Below are positions 1 through 5,197 of a stretch of 5,572 bases of DNA, one piece after another. Below the pieces are notes generated by a model. The model searched no databases. It was not told where the DNA came from and saw only the letters and a program-made list of their open reading frames with translations. The stretch's first letter is position 1. Every line of letters begins with the position of its first letter. The position numbers and the translations under genes are program-made. Source of the stretch: Lachnospiraceae bacterium (GTDB taxonomy: Bacteria > Bacillota_A > Clostridia > Lachnospirales > Lachnospiraceae); NCBI GenBank assembly GCA_017390645.1, contig JAFPAZ010000292.1, positions 1-5,572 of the forward strand, given 5' to 3'.

Positions 1-155
1 ACCGCCAGGGTGCTGGCAATGTTGCCGGATTTTGCACCACCCATGCCGTCGCAGATCACACACAAAAGCGTGTTTCTGTCCAGCATTTCCACATGGTATG
101 CGTCCTGATTCTGTGTTCGTGTACATCCGGGGTCTGTAATGCCCCAATATTGCAT
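1..155 (-). CDS. prpC: PP2C-family Ser/Thr protein phosphatase (Stp/PrpC), N-terminal fragment
   Basis: Start of a metal-dependent (PPM/PP2C) protein phosphatase, cut by the window edge after 51 codons. It reads MQYWGITDPGCTRTQNQDAY and then CDGMGGAKSGN. The first stretch matches the family's opening D-x-G-x-x-R-x-x-NQD motif (D18), and the second the DGMGG motif (D36, G37), both of which hold the two active-site metal ions. The ATG at 155 is preceded by AAGGAGTG at about 163-170, a good ribosome binding site. The gene starts 28 bases after the RlmN stop. In Clostridia and Bacilli rlmN is commonly followed by prpC/stp and then the Hanks-type kinase prkC, whose targets this phosphatase dephosphorylates, so the context supports the call. 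The kinase would lie beyond the left edge. The G+C-rich composition matches the adjacent RlmN fragment but not the rest of the window. Confidence 0.9.
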   Translation of the reverse strand, partial: MQYWGITDPGCTRTQNQDAYHVEMLDRNTLLCVICDGMGGAKSGNIASTLA

Positions 156-183
156 TTGGCAACACTCCTTTCGCCGCCTTGGG

Positions 184-737
184 TCAATTTTCCTTCGTAT
201 ACTTTCTGCGCAGCTGACCGCAGGAAGCATCAATGTCGCTTCCAAGGGTGCGGCGCACGGTGGCAGGAATACCACCGTCCTCCAAAAGCTTTTGGAACTG
301 CTGCACCGCCTGTCGGGTGCTGGGCTTCAGAGGACTCTCCTCCACATGGTTCAGTGGGATCAGATTCAGATGGGCAGGCAGCCCCTTCAGGCGCTTCAAA
401 AGCGTCCGTGCTGCCTCGGGGGTATCGTTCACGCCGCCGATCATGGCATACTCAAAGGAAATGCGGCGGCCGGTGGTTTCATAGTAGCGCCTGCAGGCCT
501 GCAGAAGCTCTTCCGTGGGATAGGCCTTGTTAACAGGCATGATGGTGTTGCGGATCTCATCTGTGGGTGCATGCAGCGACACGGAAAGGGTCAGCTGCAG
601 CTTCTCCTGCGCCAGGCGGTCGATGCCGGGAACGATGCCGCAGGTGGACAGGCTGATGTGGCGCATGGATATGTTCAGGCCCTCGGCACTGTTCACAAGC
701 TCCAAAAAACGCATCACATGCTCGTAATTATCCAACG
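184..737 (-). pseudogene. rlmN: 23S rRNA/tRNA adenine-C2 methyltransferase RlmN, C-terminal half only
   Basis: C-terminal ~183 residues of RlmN, the radical SAM enzyme that methylates A2503 of 23S rRNA and A37 of some tRNAs. Recognisable family stretches, in order, are LDNYEHVMRFLELVN, MRHISLSTCGIVP, LSVSLHAPTDEIRN, RRISFEYAMIGGVNDT, HLNLIPLNHVEE and, near the end, GSDIDASCGQLRR. The Cys in the last stretch is the catalytic cysteine that forms the methyl-enzyme intermediate. The N-terminal ~160 residues are missing, including the CxxxCxxC iron-sulfur motif and the GEP motif, because the frame changes to PdaA sequence at about 738. As it stands the product could not bind the [4Fe-4S] cluster. 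The stop is TGA at 184-186, followed by prpC. Base composition is about 60% G+C. The most likely reading is that the intact gene continued in another genome and this contig joins two sources. Confidence 0.9.
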
Positions 738-741
738 AGGT
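735..741. other. Chimeric junction between RlmN-like and PdaA-like DNA
   Basis: Read on the minus strand, PdaA sequence ends with ATATATTTAACCT and RlmN sequence begins with CGTTGGATAATTACGAG. PdaA relatives continue IYLT-FD, and RlmN relatives read GEP-LDNY. The hybrid reads IYLT-S-LDNY, so the odd Ser codon TCG is best explained as T from the PdaA Phe codon plus CG from the RlmN Pro codon. That places the break between 737 and 738. G+C falls from about 60% on the left to below 40% on the right at this point. No insertion sequence, inverted repeat or target duplication is visible around it. Confidence 0.8.
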
Positions 742-1251
742 TAAATATATAACTTTTTCCTCCGTATTTCCAAGATAATATGCATCATAGCTCTTTAAAT
801 CAATGGAATCATCTGCACCAGAGGGCTGGTGTTCTTTATTTCGTTTAAACCACCATGCTTTTTTTTCGTTAGAAAGACTTTCATAGCTCACGCCCTCCGG
901 CAAAGCAGTAAGGGGTGGAGCGCCTTGCTGATTGCTTTCACTTTCTTCTCCTTCTTCATTTTGTGTGGATGAATCCGTCATATCTTCTATGTTCTTTTCA
1001 TCTTCTATGTTCTTTTCATCTTCTACATTTTTACTATCTTCTGCCTCTGTTCCATTCTTCTTTTTATCTGTTTCCCTCTTCGTTTCTTCTGTTCCCTTCC
1101 GCGTTTCTTCTGTTTCCTTCCGCGTTTCTCCTATTTCCTGGCTGTTCTGATGTTTTTCCTTTGATAATCCACTGACATCTTTTGCAAGAAAGAGTAGAAA
1201 AAATATAACCGCTAATATAGAAAGGAATGCTTTTACTTTCTTTTTTTCCAC
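739..1251 (-). pseudogene. pdaA: PdaA-like polysaccharide deacetylase, N-terminal fragment fused to RlmN
   Basis: N-terminal 171 residues of a membrane-anchored PdaA-type deacetylase. In spore formers PdaA removes N-acetyl groups from muramic acid during muramic-delta-lactam formation in cortex peptidoglycan. Residues ~7-23 form a hydrophobic signal anchor. Residues ~30-110 are a charged Glu/Lys/Thr linker with heptad-like repeats (ETRKETE, ETRKGTE, ETKRETD) and VEDEKNIEDEKNIED. Residues ~113-171 hold the family lead-in: WWFKRNKEHQPSG and then YDAYYLGNTEEKVIYLT, which in PdaA proteins is followed by FDxGYEN and the NodB catalytic domain. Here the sequence changes to RlmN right after IYLT, so the whole catalytic domain is absent. 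Translation starts at GTG 1251: a TGA lies in frame just upstream, the next Met is residue 91, and GAGG (1259-1262) sits 7 bases upstream. The frame stays open through the junction, giving a 355-codon hybrid (184-1251). The family assignment is from memory of PdaA sequences and is strong. Confidence 0.82.
983..1129. repeat. Short in-frame tandem repeats coding the PdaA linker (18 bp and 21 bp units)
   Basis: There are two tandem-repeat arrays in the coding region of the linker. An 18 bp unit (TCTTCTATGTTCTTTTCA on the plus strand) occurs at 983-1000 and 1001-1018, identical, with a degenerate third copy at 1019-1036; it encodes EKNIED. A 21 bp unit occurs at 1067-1087, 1088-1108 and 1109-1129 with a few differences, and it encodes ETRKETE-like heptads. 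Both unit lengths are multiples of three, so copy-number change would alter linker length without shifting the frame. Confidence 0.8.
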
Positions 1252-1252
1252 G

Positions 1253-1293
1253 AAAAAACCTCATATAAAGTCTTTCTTTTTTATATGAGGTTT
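1253..1293 (-). terminator. Intrinsic-terminator-like hairpin after mtnN that also contains the pdaA ribosome binding site
   Basis: The arms 1256-1269 and 1280-1293 are perfect 14 bp reverse complements (AAACCTCATATAAA / TTTATATGAGGTTT) around a 10-base loop. On the minus strand the second arm runs into six T residues (1253-1258), the usual form of a rho-independent terminator for mtnN, which ends 60 bases earlier. The 3' arm contains GAGG (1259-1262), which serves as ribosome binding site for the GTG at 1251 and pairs with CCTC of the 5' arm. The element could therefore both stop transcription and hide the pdaA start. The hairpin is seen directly; its function is inferred. Confidence 0.75.
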
Positions 1294-1353
1294 CCTTCTT
1301 CTTTATGCAATTTATTAATTGATTTCCCGTAAGTTCTTTCACTCACAGAACAA

Positions 1354-2052
1354 CTATGCCGGCATATTTGCTACAAATTCTTTTACCAGACGAACAGTAT
1401 GGATGATTGCCTGATTTTTAAATTCTTCGTAATTCATTTGGGCACTGTTATCCGCTTTATCCGAAATGGCACGAATAATCACAAATGGCACCTTATTTAA
1501 GTATGCAACATGAGCCATAGCCGCTCCTTCCATTTCAGCACAGTATGGGGCGAATTGCTCGACTAAAAACTTTTTCTTCTCAGCACTCTCAATAAACTGG
1601 TCTCCACTTACCACTCTTCCTGTGAGGCATTTTATTTCAGGATTTACTTTTTCACAGGCTTCTTTTGCCACACGTATCATTTCTTTATCTGCCGGGAAGA
1701 TGGAACAGTCCATTCTTGGTATGGTTCCAACCGGGTCTCCGAATACAGAACAGTCCACATCATGTTGCAGGGCATCCGTAGATACTACAATGTCTCCAAT
1801 TTCTATTTCCGAATGTAAACCGCCTGCCACACCTGTATTGATTACTTTATCAACCTTGAAGTCATCAATTAAAATCTGGGTACACATGGCCATATTTACC
1901 TTACCGATTCCGCTTTTTACAATGATAACCTCTTTTTCACCTAAGGTTCCGGAATAAAAAGCCATTCCTGCCTTATTTGTTTCTTTATAATCCTTCATTT
2001 CTTTTAAGAAGATTTCTACTTCTTCTTCCATTGCGCCAATAATTCCTAACAT
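1354..2052 (-). CDS. mtnN: 5'-methylthioadenosine/S-adenosylhomocysteine nucleosidase
   Basis: Cytosolic MTA/SAH nucleosidase (Pfs/MtnN), 232 residues, the normal family length. It cleaves the glycosidic bond of methylthioadenosine and S-adenosylhomocysteine, releasing adenine and methylthioribose or S-ribosylhomocysteine. It recycles by-products of SAM use, including 5'-deoxyadenosine in some bacteria. Visible family marks are the N-terminal GIIGAMEEEV (E11, equivalent to the general base), SGIGKVNMA, INTGVAGG, GDIVVSTDALQHDVD, GRVVSGDQFI, CAEMEGAAMAHVA (E173/E175, ribose binding) and RAISDKAD (D198, the general acid). The ATG at 2052 has AAAGGA upstream with a suitable spacer. It follows murG by 53 bases with no terminator between them, so the two are probably co-transcribed. 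The strong hairpin at 1253-1293 follows its TAG stop. Confidence 0.96.
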   Translation of the reverse strand: MLGIIGAMEEEVEIFLKEMKDYKETNKAGMAFYSGTLGEKEVIIVKSGIGKVNMAMCTQILIDDFKVDKVINTGVAGGLHSEIEIGDIVVSTDALQHDVDCSVFGDPVGTIPRMDCSIFPADKEMIRVAKEACEKVNPEIKCLTGRVVSGDQFIESAEKKKFLVEQFAPYCAEMEGAAMAHVAYLNKVPFVIIRAISDKADNSAQMNYEEFKNQAIIHTVRLVKEFVANMPA

Positions 2053-2105
2053 ACTTTCATCCTTTCTGTTTTTATGATTCTGCTTTTGTTTTTCGCCTAT
2101 ATGCT

Positions 2106-3170
2106 TTATTTTGCCAAAGATTTTAGCAAATCTATGATAATTTCAATAGAATCTTCTTCCGTACTCTTTTTCATGGCATCCTCGTAAGTTTTCTTATTTT
2201 CAAAGACATTCTTTACGGCTGCATCCAAGGTTTCTTTTGAAAACTCTTCTTCCTCTATCACGTAGCTGAATCCTTGTTTTTCAAAGGATTTCGCATTTAA
2301 TATCTGGTCTCCTCTGGATGCTTTTGCAGAAAGAGGAATCAAAATATTCGGCTTATTTAAGGCAAGAAGTTCACAGATTGCATTGGCTCCTGCCCTTGAT
2401 ATTACCATATCACTTAATTTAAGCAGATGTGGCAGTTCTGATTTTGCATATTCCATCTGCATATAGCCATCCAGGTTCTTTTTACTTTCGTCCAGATTTC
2501 CCTTGCCGCAAAGATGAATTACCTGAAAATCTTTTAACAGAAAATCAAGGTTTTCCCGAATCACTTCATTGATTACCTTCGAACCGCTGCTTCCACCTAC
2601 GATCATGATGACAGGTTTATTTTCTTTAAACCCACAAATTTCAAGTCCTTTCTTAGAATTTCCTAAGAAAAGTTCTCTTCGGATTGGCGTTCCTGTTACC
2701 AATGCCTTATTTTTTCCAATATGTTCTGCCGCCTCCGGAAAATTACAGCAAACTTTTTTTGCACAAGGAATGGCAATTTTATTTGCAAGCCCGGGAGTCA
2801 TATCAGATTCATGAATTACCACCGGTATTCCCTTCGCCTTTGCTGCCAACACCACCGGTACCGTTACAAAGCCGCCTTTTGAAAAAACCACATCCGGTTT
2901 TAGTGTTTTCATAAGGTTCAGGGCTTCTTTGTATCCTTTTACCACCTTAAGAGGATCCGAGAAATTTTTTACATCAAAATAACGCCTTAATTTTCCGGAC
3001 GAAATCCCGTGATATGGAATTTTCATCTCTTCAATTAATTTCTTTTCCATTCCATCATAAGAACCAATGTAATGAATCTCAAACTCTTCTTCTTTTAACG
3101 CCGGAACCAGTGCCATATTTGGTGTTACATGACCGGCTGTTCCGCCACCGGTTAATACAATTCGTTTCAT
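2106..3170 (-). CDS. murG: UDP-N-acetylglucosamine--undecaprenyl-PP-MurNAc-pentapeptide GlcNAc transferase
   Basis: MurG, 354 residues from the ATG at 3170, normal for the family. It acts at the inner face of the cytoplasmic membrane, adding GlcNAc from UDP-GlcNAc to lipid I to make lipid II, the last cytoplasmic step of peptidoglycan precursor synthesis. It is a GT-B fold glycosyltransferase. The N-terminal MKRIVLTGGGTAGHVTP holds the first glycine-rich loop (8-14, with H14). HESD follows at 120-123, then the linker GTPIRREL, GGSSGSK at 182-188, and the C-terminal donor-site stretch SRAGANAICE at 258-267, then RGDQ. The start at 3170 was chosen because MurG proteins begin directly with this strand, although its ribosome binding site is weak (AGGT). 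An in-frame GTG at 3245 with AAAGG upstream would add 25 residues and remains possible. Here murG sits outside the usual mur/fts cluster; some clostridia carry more than one copy, which cannot be judged from this window. Confidence 0.95.
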   Translation of the reverse strand: MKRIVLTGGGTAGHVTPNMALVPALKEEEFEIHYIGSYDGMEKKLIEEMKIPYHGISSGKLRRYFDVKNFSDPLKVVKGYKEALNLMKTLKPDVVFSKGGFVTVPVVLAAKAKGIPVVIHESDMTPGLANKIAIPCAKKVCCNFPEAAEHIGKNKALVTGTPIRRELFLGNSKKGLEICGFKENKPVIMIVGGSSGSKVINEVIRENLDFLLKDFQVIHLCGKGNLDESKKNLDGYMQMEYAKSELPHLLKLSDMVISRAGANAICELLALNKPNILIPLSAKASRGDQILNAKSFEKQGFSYVIEEEEFSKETLDAAVKNVFENKKTYEDAMKKSTEEDSIEIIIDLLKSLAK

Positions 3171-3277
3171 ATTTATACCTATGCATTTCGCAAATTCCCT
3201 TGCGAAACCGCCCAAAAACCGGTTGAAAGAACGGGCAATTTGCACTTTTCCTTTCTATGATTATTTCTTTCAACTTT
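3171..3277 (-). promoter_or_regulatory. Structured murG leader with two overlapping inverted repeats
   Basis: The 107-base gap between the radical SAM gene and murG contains a perfect 8 bp stem, TTTCGCAA (3186-3193) with TTGCGAAA (3200-3207), around a 6-base loop. A second pairing uses GCAAATTCCC (3190-3199) with GGGCAATTTGC (3233-3243), matching throughout except for one bulged base. The two share bases 3190-3193, and the first hairpin's arm at 3200-3207 lies in the loop of the second, so they cannot form together. The first lies about 15 bases upstream of the murG ATG. This could be an attenuator, a dispersed repeat, or an mRNA processing site. No run of U residues follows either stem, so it is not an ordinary terminator. 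Confidence 0.45.
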
Positions 3278-4213
3278 TCATCGAAATCGCGTGGCATAGC
3301 CACATTTTTTACACAATTCTTCTTTTAAGAGTCGTTGTCTGAAACCGGTTCGAAGATTCTCAAGGCGTTCTCCTGCAATGATTTCTTTTAAAGGAGTTTC
3401 AAACACATTTCCTAGTGCAATCACGCCATTTTGATCCAGGCAACAAGGCACCACTGTCCCATCTACCAGTATTCCAAGCTGATCCACGCCGCCATGACAA
3501 TAACCATGTTCACTGATTACCGGAAGTCCAAGGTCCGGCCAGACAAATTCTTCATCAAAATTCAGGTAAACATTTTCTTTTATTTTTACTCCTCTGCCTC
3601 CCTTAGGTAAGGGCAATTCTGACAGATGGAAAAATTCTTTCATAAGGCTTAGTATCCTTATATTCTCTTTCGAACAAGCTGTATCTATATCTTGAGCTTC
3701 TTTTTTCTTTTCTTCACAACCTACCAGAGTGGCTTTTTTCTCTTTTGGTTTGAGATTCCACAGACGGAATGCCGTAATGGTTTTTGTATGTTCCGAAAAA
3801 TATTCAGCCTGTCGGAAGCATTGTTCCAAATATTCCTCAAAACTAAGACCTGTTCGTTCTTTTTCATTGGCACCGAAACTATGAAGAGAAATATTCACCT
3901 GCCTTAATCCGGGTATTGGGGACTGAAAATATGGATTTTTCCCAAACAAAGTACCATTGGTTGTAATGTTAGCAAATATTTCATTTTCGTAACACAGTCC
4001 TAATATTTTCTCTAAGTCCGGGTGAAGTAATGGTTCCCCTTTAATGTGCAGATAAACATATTCAGTAAAAGGGACAATTTCCTCGATGATGTGAGAAAAT
4101 TGTCCCAAAGTCATGGTCATTTTCTTACGGGGATCCTGTGGGCAAAAACGACATGCCAAGTTACAACAATTTGTAATCTCCACATAAATTCGTTTGAAAA
4201 TCTTTTTATCCAT
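3278..4213 (-). CDS. Radical SAM protein with SPASM-like C-terminus, substrate unknown
   Basis: Radical SAM enzyme of 311 residues from the ATG at 4213. After YVEITNCCNLACRFCPQ comes the cluster motif C17-x3-C21-x2-C24, which binds the [4Fe-4S] that cleaves SAM. Next are KGEPLLHPDL (the GEP motif near residue 60), ITTNGTL (~83-89) and VNISLHSFG (~107-114), all typical of the radical SAM barrel. The C-terminus is SPASM-like: C239, DGTVVPCCLD (C257, C258), then a GNVFETPLKEI stretch, R-x-x-F and CKKC (C301, C304), expected to hold an auxiliary iron-sulfur cluster. SPASM proteins modify peptides or proteins or make cofactors, but no precursor peptide is visible nearby, so no function is assigned. 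The start follows the TSCPD stop by 8 bases with no clear Shine-Dalgarno, suggesting translational coupling. A GTG at 4219, overlapping that stop, is an alternative start. The insert at ~150-210 is lysine-rich and looks variable. Confidence 0.88.
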   Translation of the reverse strand: MDKKIFKRIYVEITNCCNLACRFCPQDPRKKMTMTLGQFSHIIEEIVPFTEYVYLHIKGEPLLHPDLEKILGLCYENEIFANITTNGTLFGKNPYFQSPIPGLRQVNISLHSFGANEKERTGLSFEEYLEQCFRQAEYFSEHTKTITAFRLWNLKPKEKKATLVGCEEKKKEAQDIDTACSKENIRILSLMKEFFHLSELPLPKGGRGVKIKENVYLNFDEEFVWPDLGLPVISEHGYCHGGVDQLGILVDGTVVPCCLDQNGVIALGNVFETPLKEIIAGERLENLRTGFRQRLLKEELCKKCGYATRFR

Positions 4214-4221
4214 GGTTTTCA

Positions 4222-4464
4222 CTATGAAATGCTTTCTTTTAAAGCCTTCGCCAGCTGGTCCGGACAGGAAGTACTTCTCATTCCACAACGGATTCCTTCT
4301 AGTCTGGCAATGACCTCTTCTACTTTCATTCCCTCAACCAAAGAAGAAATCCCCTGAGTATTTCCATTACAGCCTCCAATAAAGACTACCTTCTTTACAA
4401 TGCCATCTTCCACTTCATATTCAATGTTACTCGAGCAAACGCCCTTCGTTTTATATGTCATCAT
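4222..4464 (-). CDS. Small TSCPD-domain protein (TIGR03905 type), function unknown
   Basis: An 80-residue cytosolic protein, MMTYKTKGVC... to ...ALKESIS, with the signature TSCPD at 65-69 in GMRSTSCPDQLA. It also carries GGCNGNTQGIS (~31-40) and four cysteines (C10, C32, C60, C67). TSCPD domains occur alone in clostridia and at the C-terminus of B12-dependent ribonucleotide reductases, where their cysteines are thought to help metal or redox function; the stand-alone family has no settled role. The start is set by GGAGG at 4473-4477, 8 bases before the ATG at 4464. An upstream ATG at 4479 overlaps that ribosome binding site and would add only five residues, so it was not chosen. It is the first gene of the run leading into the radical SAM gene, and their close spacing hints at linked expression. 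Confidence 0.88.
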   Translation of the reverse strand: MMTYKTKGVCSSNIEYEVEDGIVKKVVFIGGCNGNTQGISSLVEGMKVEEVIARLEGIRCGMRSTSCPDQLAKALKESIS

Positions 4465-4496
4465 TCTGTTATCCTCCATTTGGTATCGTAGTTATT

Positions 4497-4525
4497 ATGA
4501 TAATAAAGAAACCCTAAAAAAGCAA
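4497..4525 (-). promoter_or_regulatory. Possible sigma-70/SigA promoter for the TSCPD-radical SAM-murG run
   Basis: On the minus strand TTGCTT (4520-4525) and TATCAT (4497-4502) are separated by 17 bases. The -10 matches TATAAT at five of six positions; the -35 is weak. It lies between the terminator of the HD gene and the ribosome binding site of the TSCPD gene, where a promoter is expected. Confidence 0.45.
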
Positions 4526-4530
4526 GGGGA

Positions 4531-4569
4531 AAGAAAGAAAAAAAGAGAACCTTTTTCGATTCTCTTTTT
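4531..4569 (-). terminator. Rho-independent terminator of the HD-domain gene
   Basis: The arms 4540-4549 and 4560-4569 (AAAAAGAGAA / TTCTCTTTTT) form a 10 bp stem with a 10-base loop. On the minus strand the stem runs into a T-rich tract (TTCTCTTTTTTTCTTTC). It begins 15 bases after the HD gene stop codon. The stem core is only five mixed pairs flanked by A-T pairs, so it may be leaky. Confidence 0.7.
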
Positions 4570-4584
4570 ATCAAGGGACATGGT

Positions 4585-5184
4585 TTAATATAATTCTTTT
4601 TCTAATTCTTCCAGAAAGGCTTCTATGGTTTCCATACGTTTCTCATATTCTTTCCTTCCGGCTTCTGTCTTACATCTTCGAATCTTCGGCTTATTAATAC
4701 GGTAAAAATTCTTTATTCTTTGATAAGCCTTCTTATAGGATGCCTCATCTCCTATGGCTGTAGCCATGGAATCCCACAATATACTGACAGCACCCACTTC
4801 ATCCAACAAATCTGCATCCATCACAATTCTGCATTCCAAAGACAAAGACTCCTTTGTATCTTTATCTGTATGTATACGGATAATCTCACCGATTCGTCCT
4901 AATTTTACCTCATCCTCATAGCCAATGCTTAAAAGGTATTCTATGGCCATCTCTGCACCAACATCCCCGTGGGGACGTTCATCATCCCATCCAATGTCAT
5001 GAAGAAGGGCTGAAAGAGTAATAATTTCTAAATCTCCACCTTCAATCGCCTGTAGCTTTATAGCCCAGCGATATACCCGCATGGTGTGTTCATAACGGCT
5101 ACGAAATGGAAATAACGTTGGTCTGCCATTCTCGCCTGTCATTTCTTTTACATATTGAATTACGGTCATGTAATTTATTTCCAT
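4585..5184 (-). CDS. HD-domain metal-dependent phosphohydrolase, substrate unknown
   Basis: A 199-residue soluble protein of the HD superfamily. These enzymes use one or two metal ions to hydrolyse phosphate esters, often of nucleotides. Conserved residues are H33 in RYEHTMRVYRWA, the HD pair H62-D63 in ALLHDIGWDD, H72 in PHGDVGAEMA, H105 in IRIHTDKD, and the acidic motif VMDADLLDEVGA (D123/D125), which supplies the last metal ligand. The C-terminal ~60 residues are lysine- and glutamate-rich and probably helical. The layout resembles small stand-alone HD hydrolases of the YedJ type rather than RelA/SpoT or HD-GYP proteins, but substrate cannot be told. The ATG at 5184 has GAGG about 8 bases upstream. 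The gene ends at a terminator and looks monocistronic. Its first bases align with the tandem repeat unit lying upstream, which is unusual. Confidence 0.88.
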   Translation of the reverse strand: MEINYMTVIQYVKEMTGENGRPTLFPFRSRYEHTMRVYRWAIKLQAIEGGDLEIITLSALLHDIGWDDERPHGDVGAEMAIEYLLSIGYEDEVKLGRIGEIIRIHTDKDTKESLSLECRIVMDADLLDEVGAVSILWDSMATAIGDEASYKKAYQRIKNFYRINKPKIRRCKTEAGRKEYEKRMETIEAFLEELEKELY

Positions 5185-5197
5185 TCGTGTATCCTCA

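Noticed and set aside
139..744. 201-codon open frame on the plus strand
   Set aside because: It lies antisense to the clear RlmN and PP2C sequences. Long antisense frames are common in G+C-rich genes, and it has no recognisable family.
915..1175. Plus-strand frames rich in Ser, Phe and Leu that resemble a small hydrophobic protein
   Set aside because: They are the reverse reading of the GAA/AAA-rich PdaA linker repeats; the composition is explained by the repeats.
184..1251. A genuine bifunctional deacetylase-methyltransferase
   Set aside because: Both catalytic regions are missing at the junction and base composition changes there; a chimera explains all observations more simply.
1064..1342. 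Minus-strand frame of 92 codons overlapping the start of pdaA
   Set aside because: It runs through the terminator-like hairpin and the repeat array in another frame, and it has no family resemblance.
3079..3303. Minus-strand frame bridging the radical SAM end and murG start, considered as a RiPP precursor for the SPASM enzyme
   Set aside because: It overlaps murG out of frame, lacks a convincing ribosome binding site, and its tail is simply murG read in a shifted frame.
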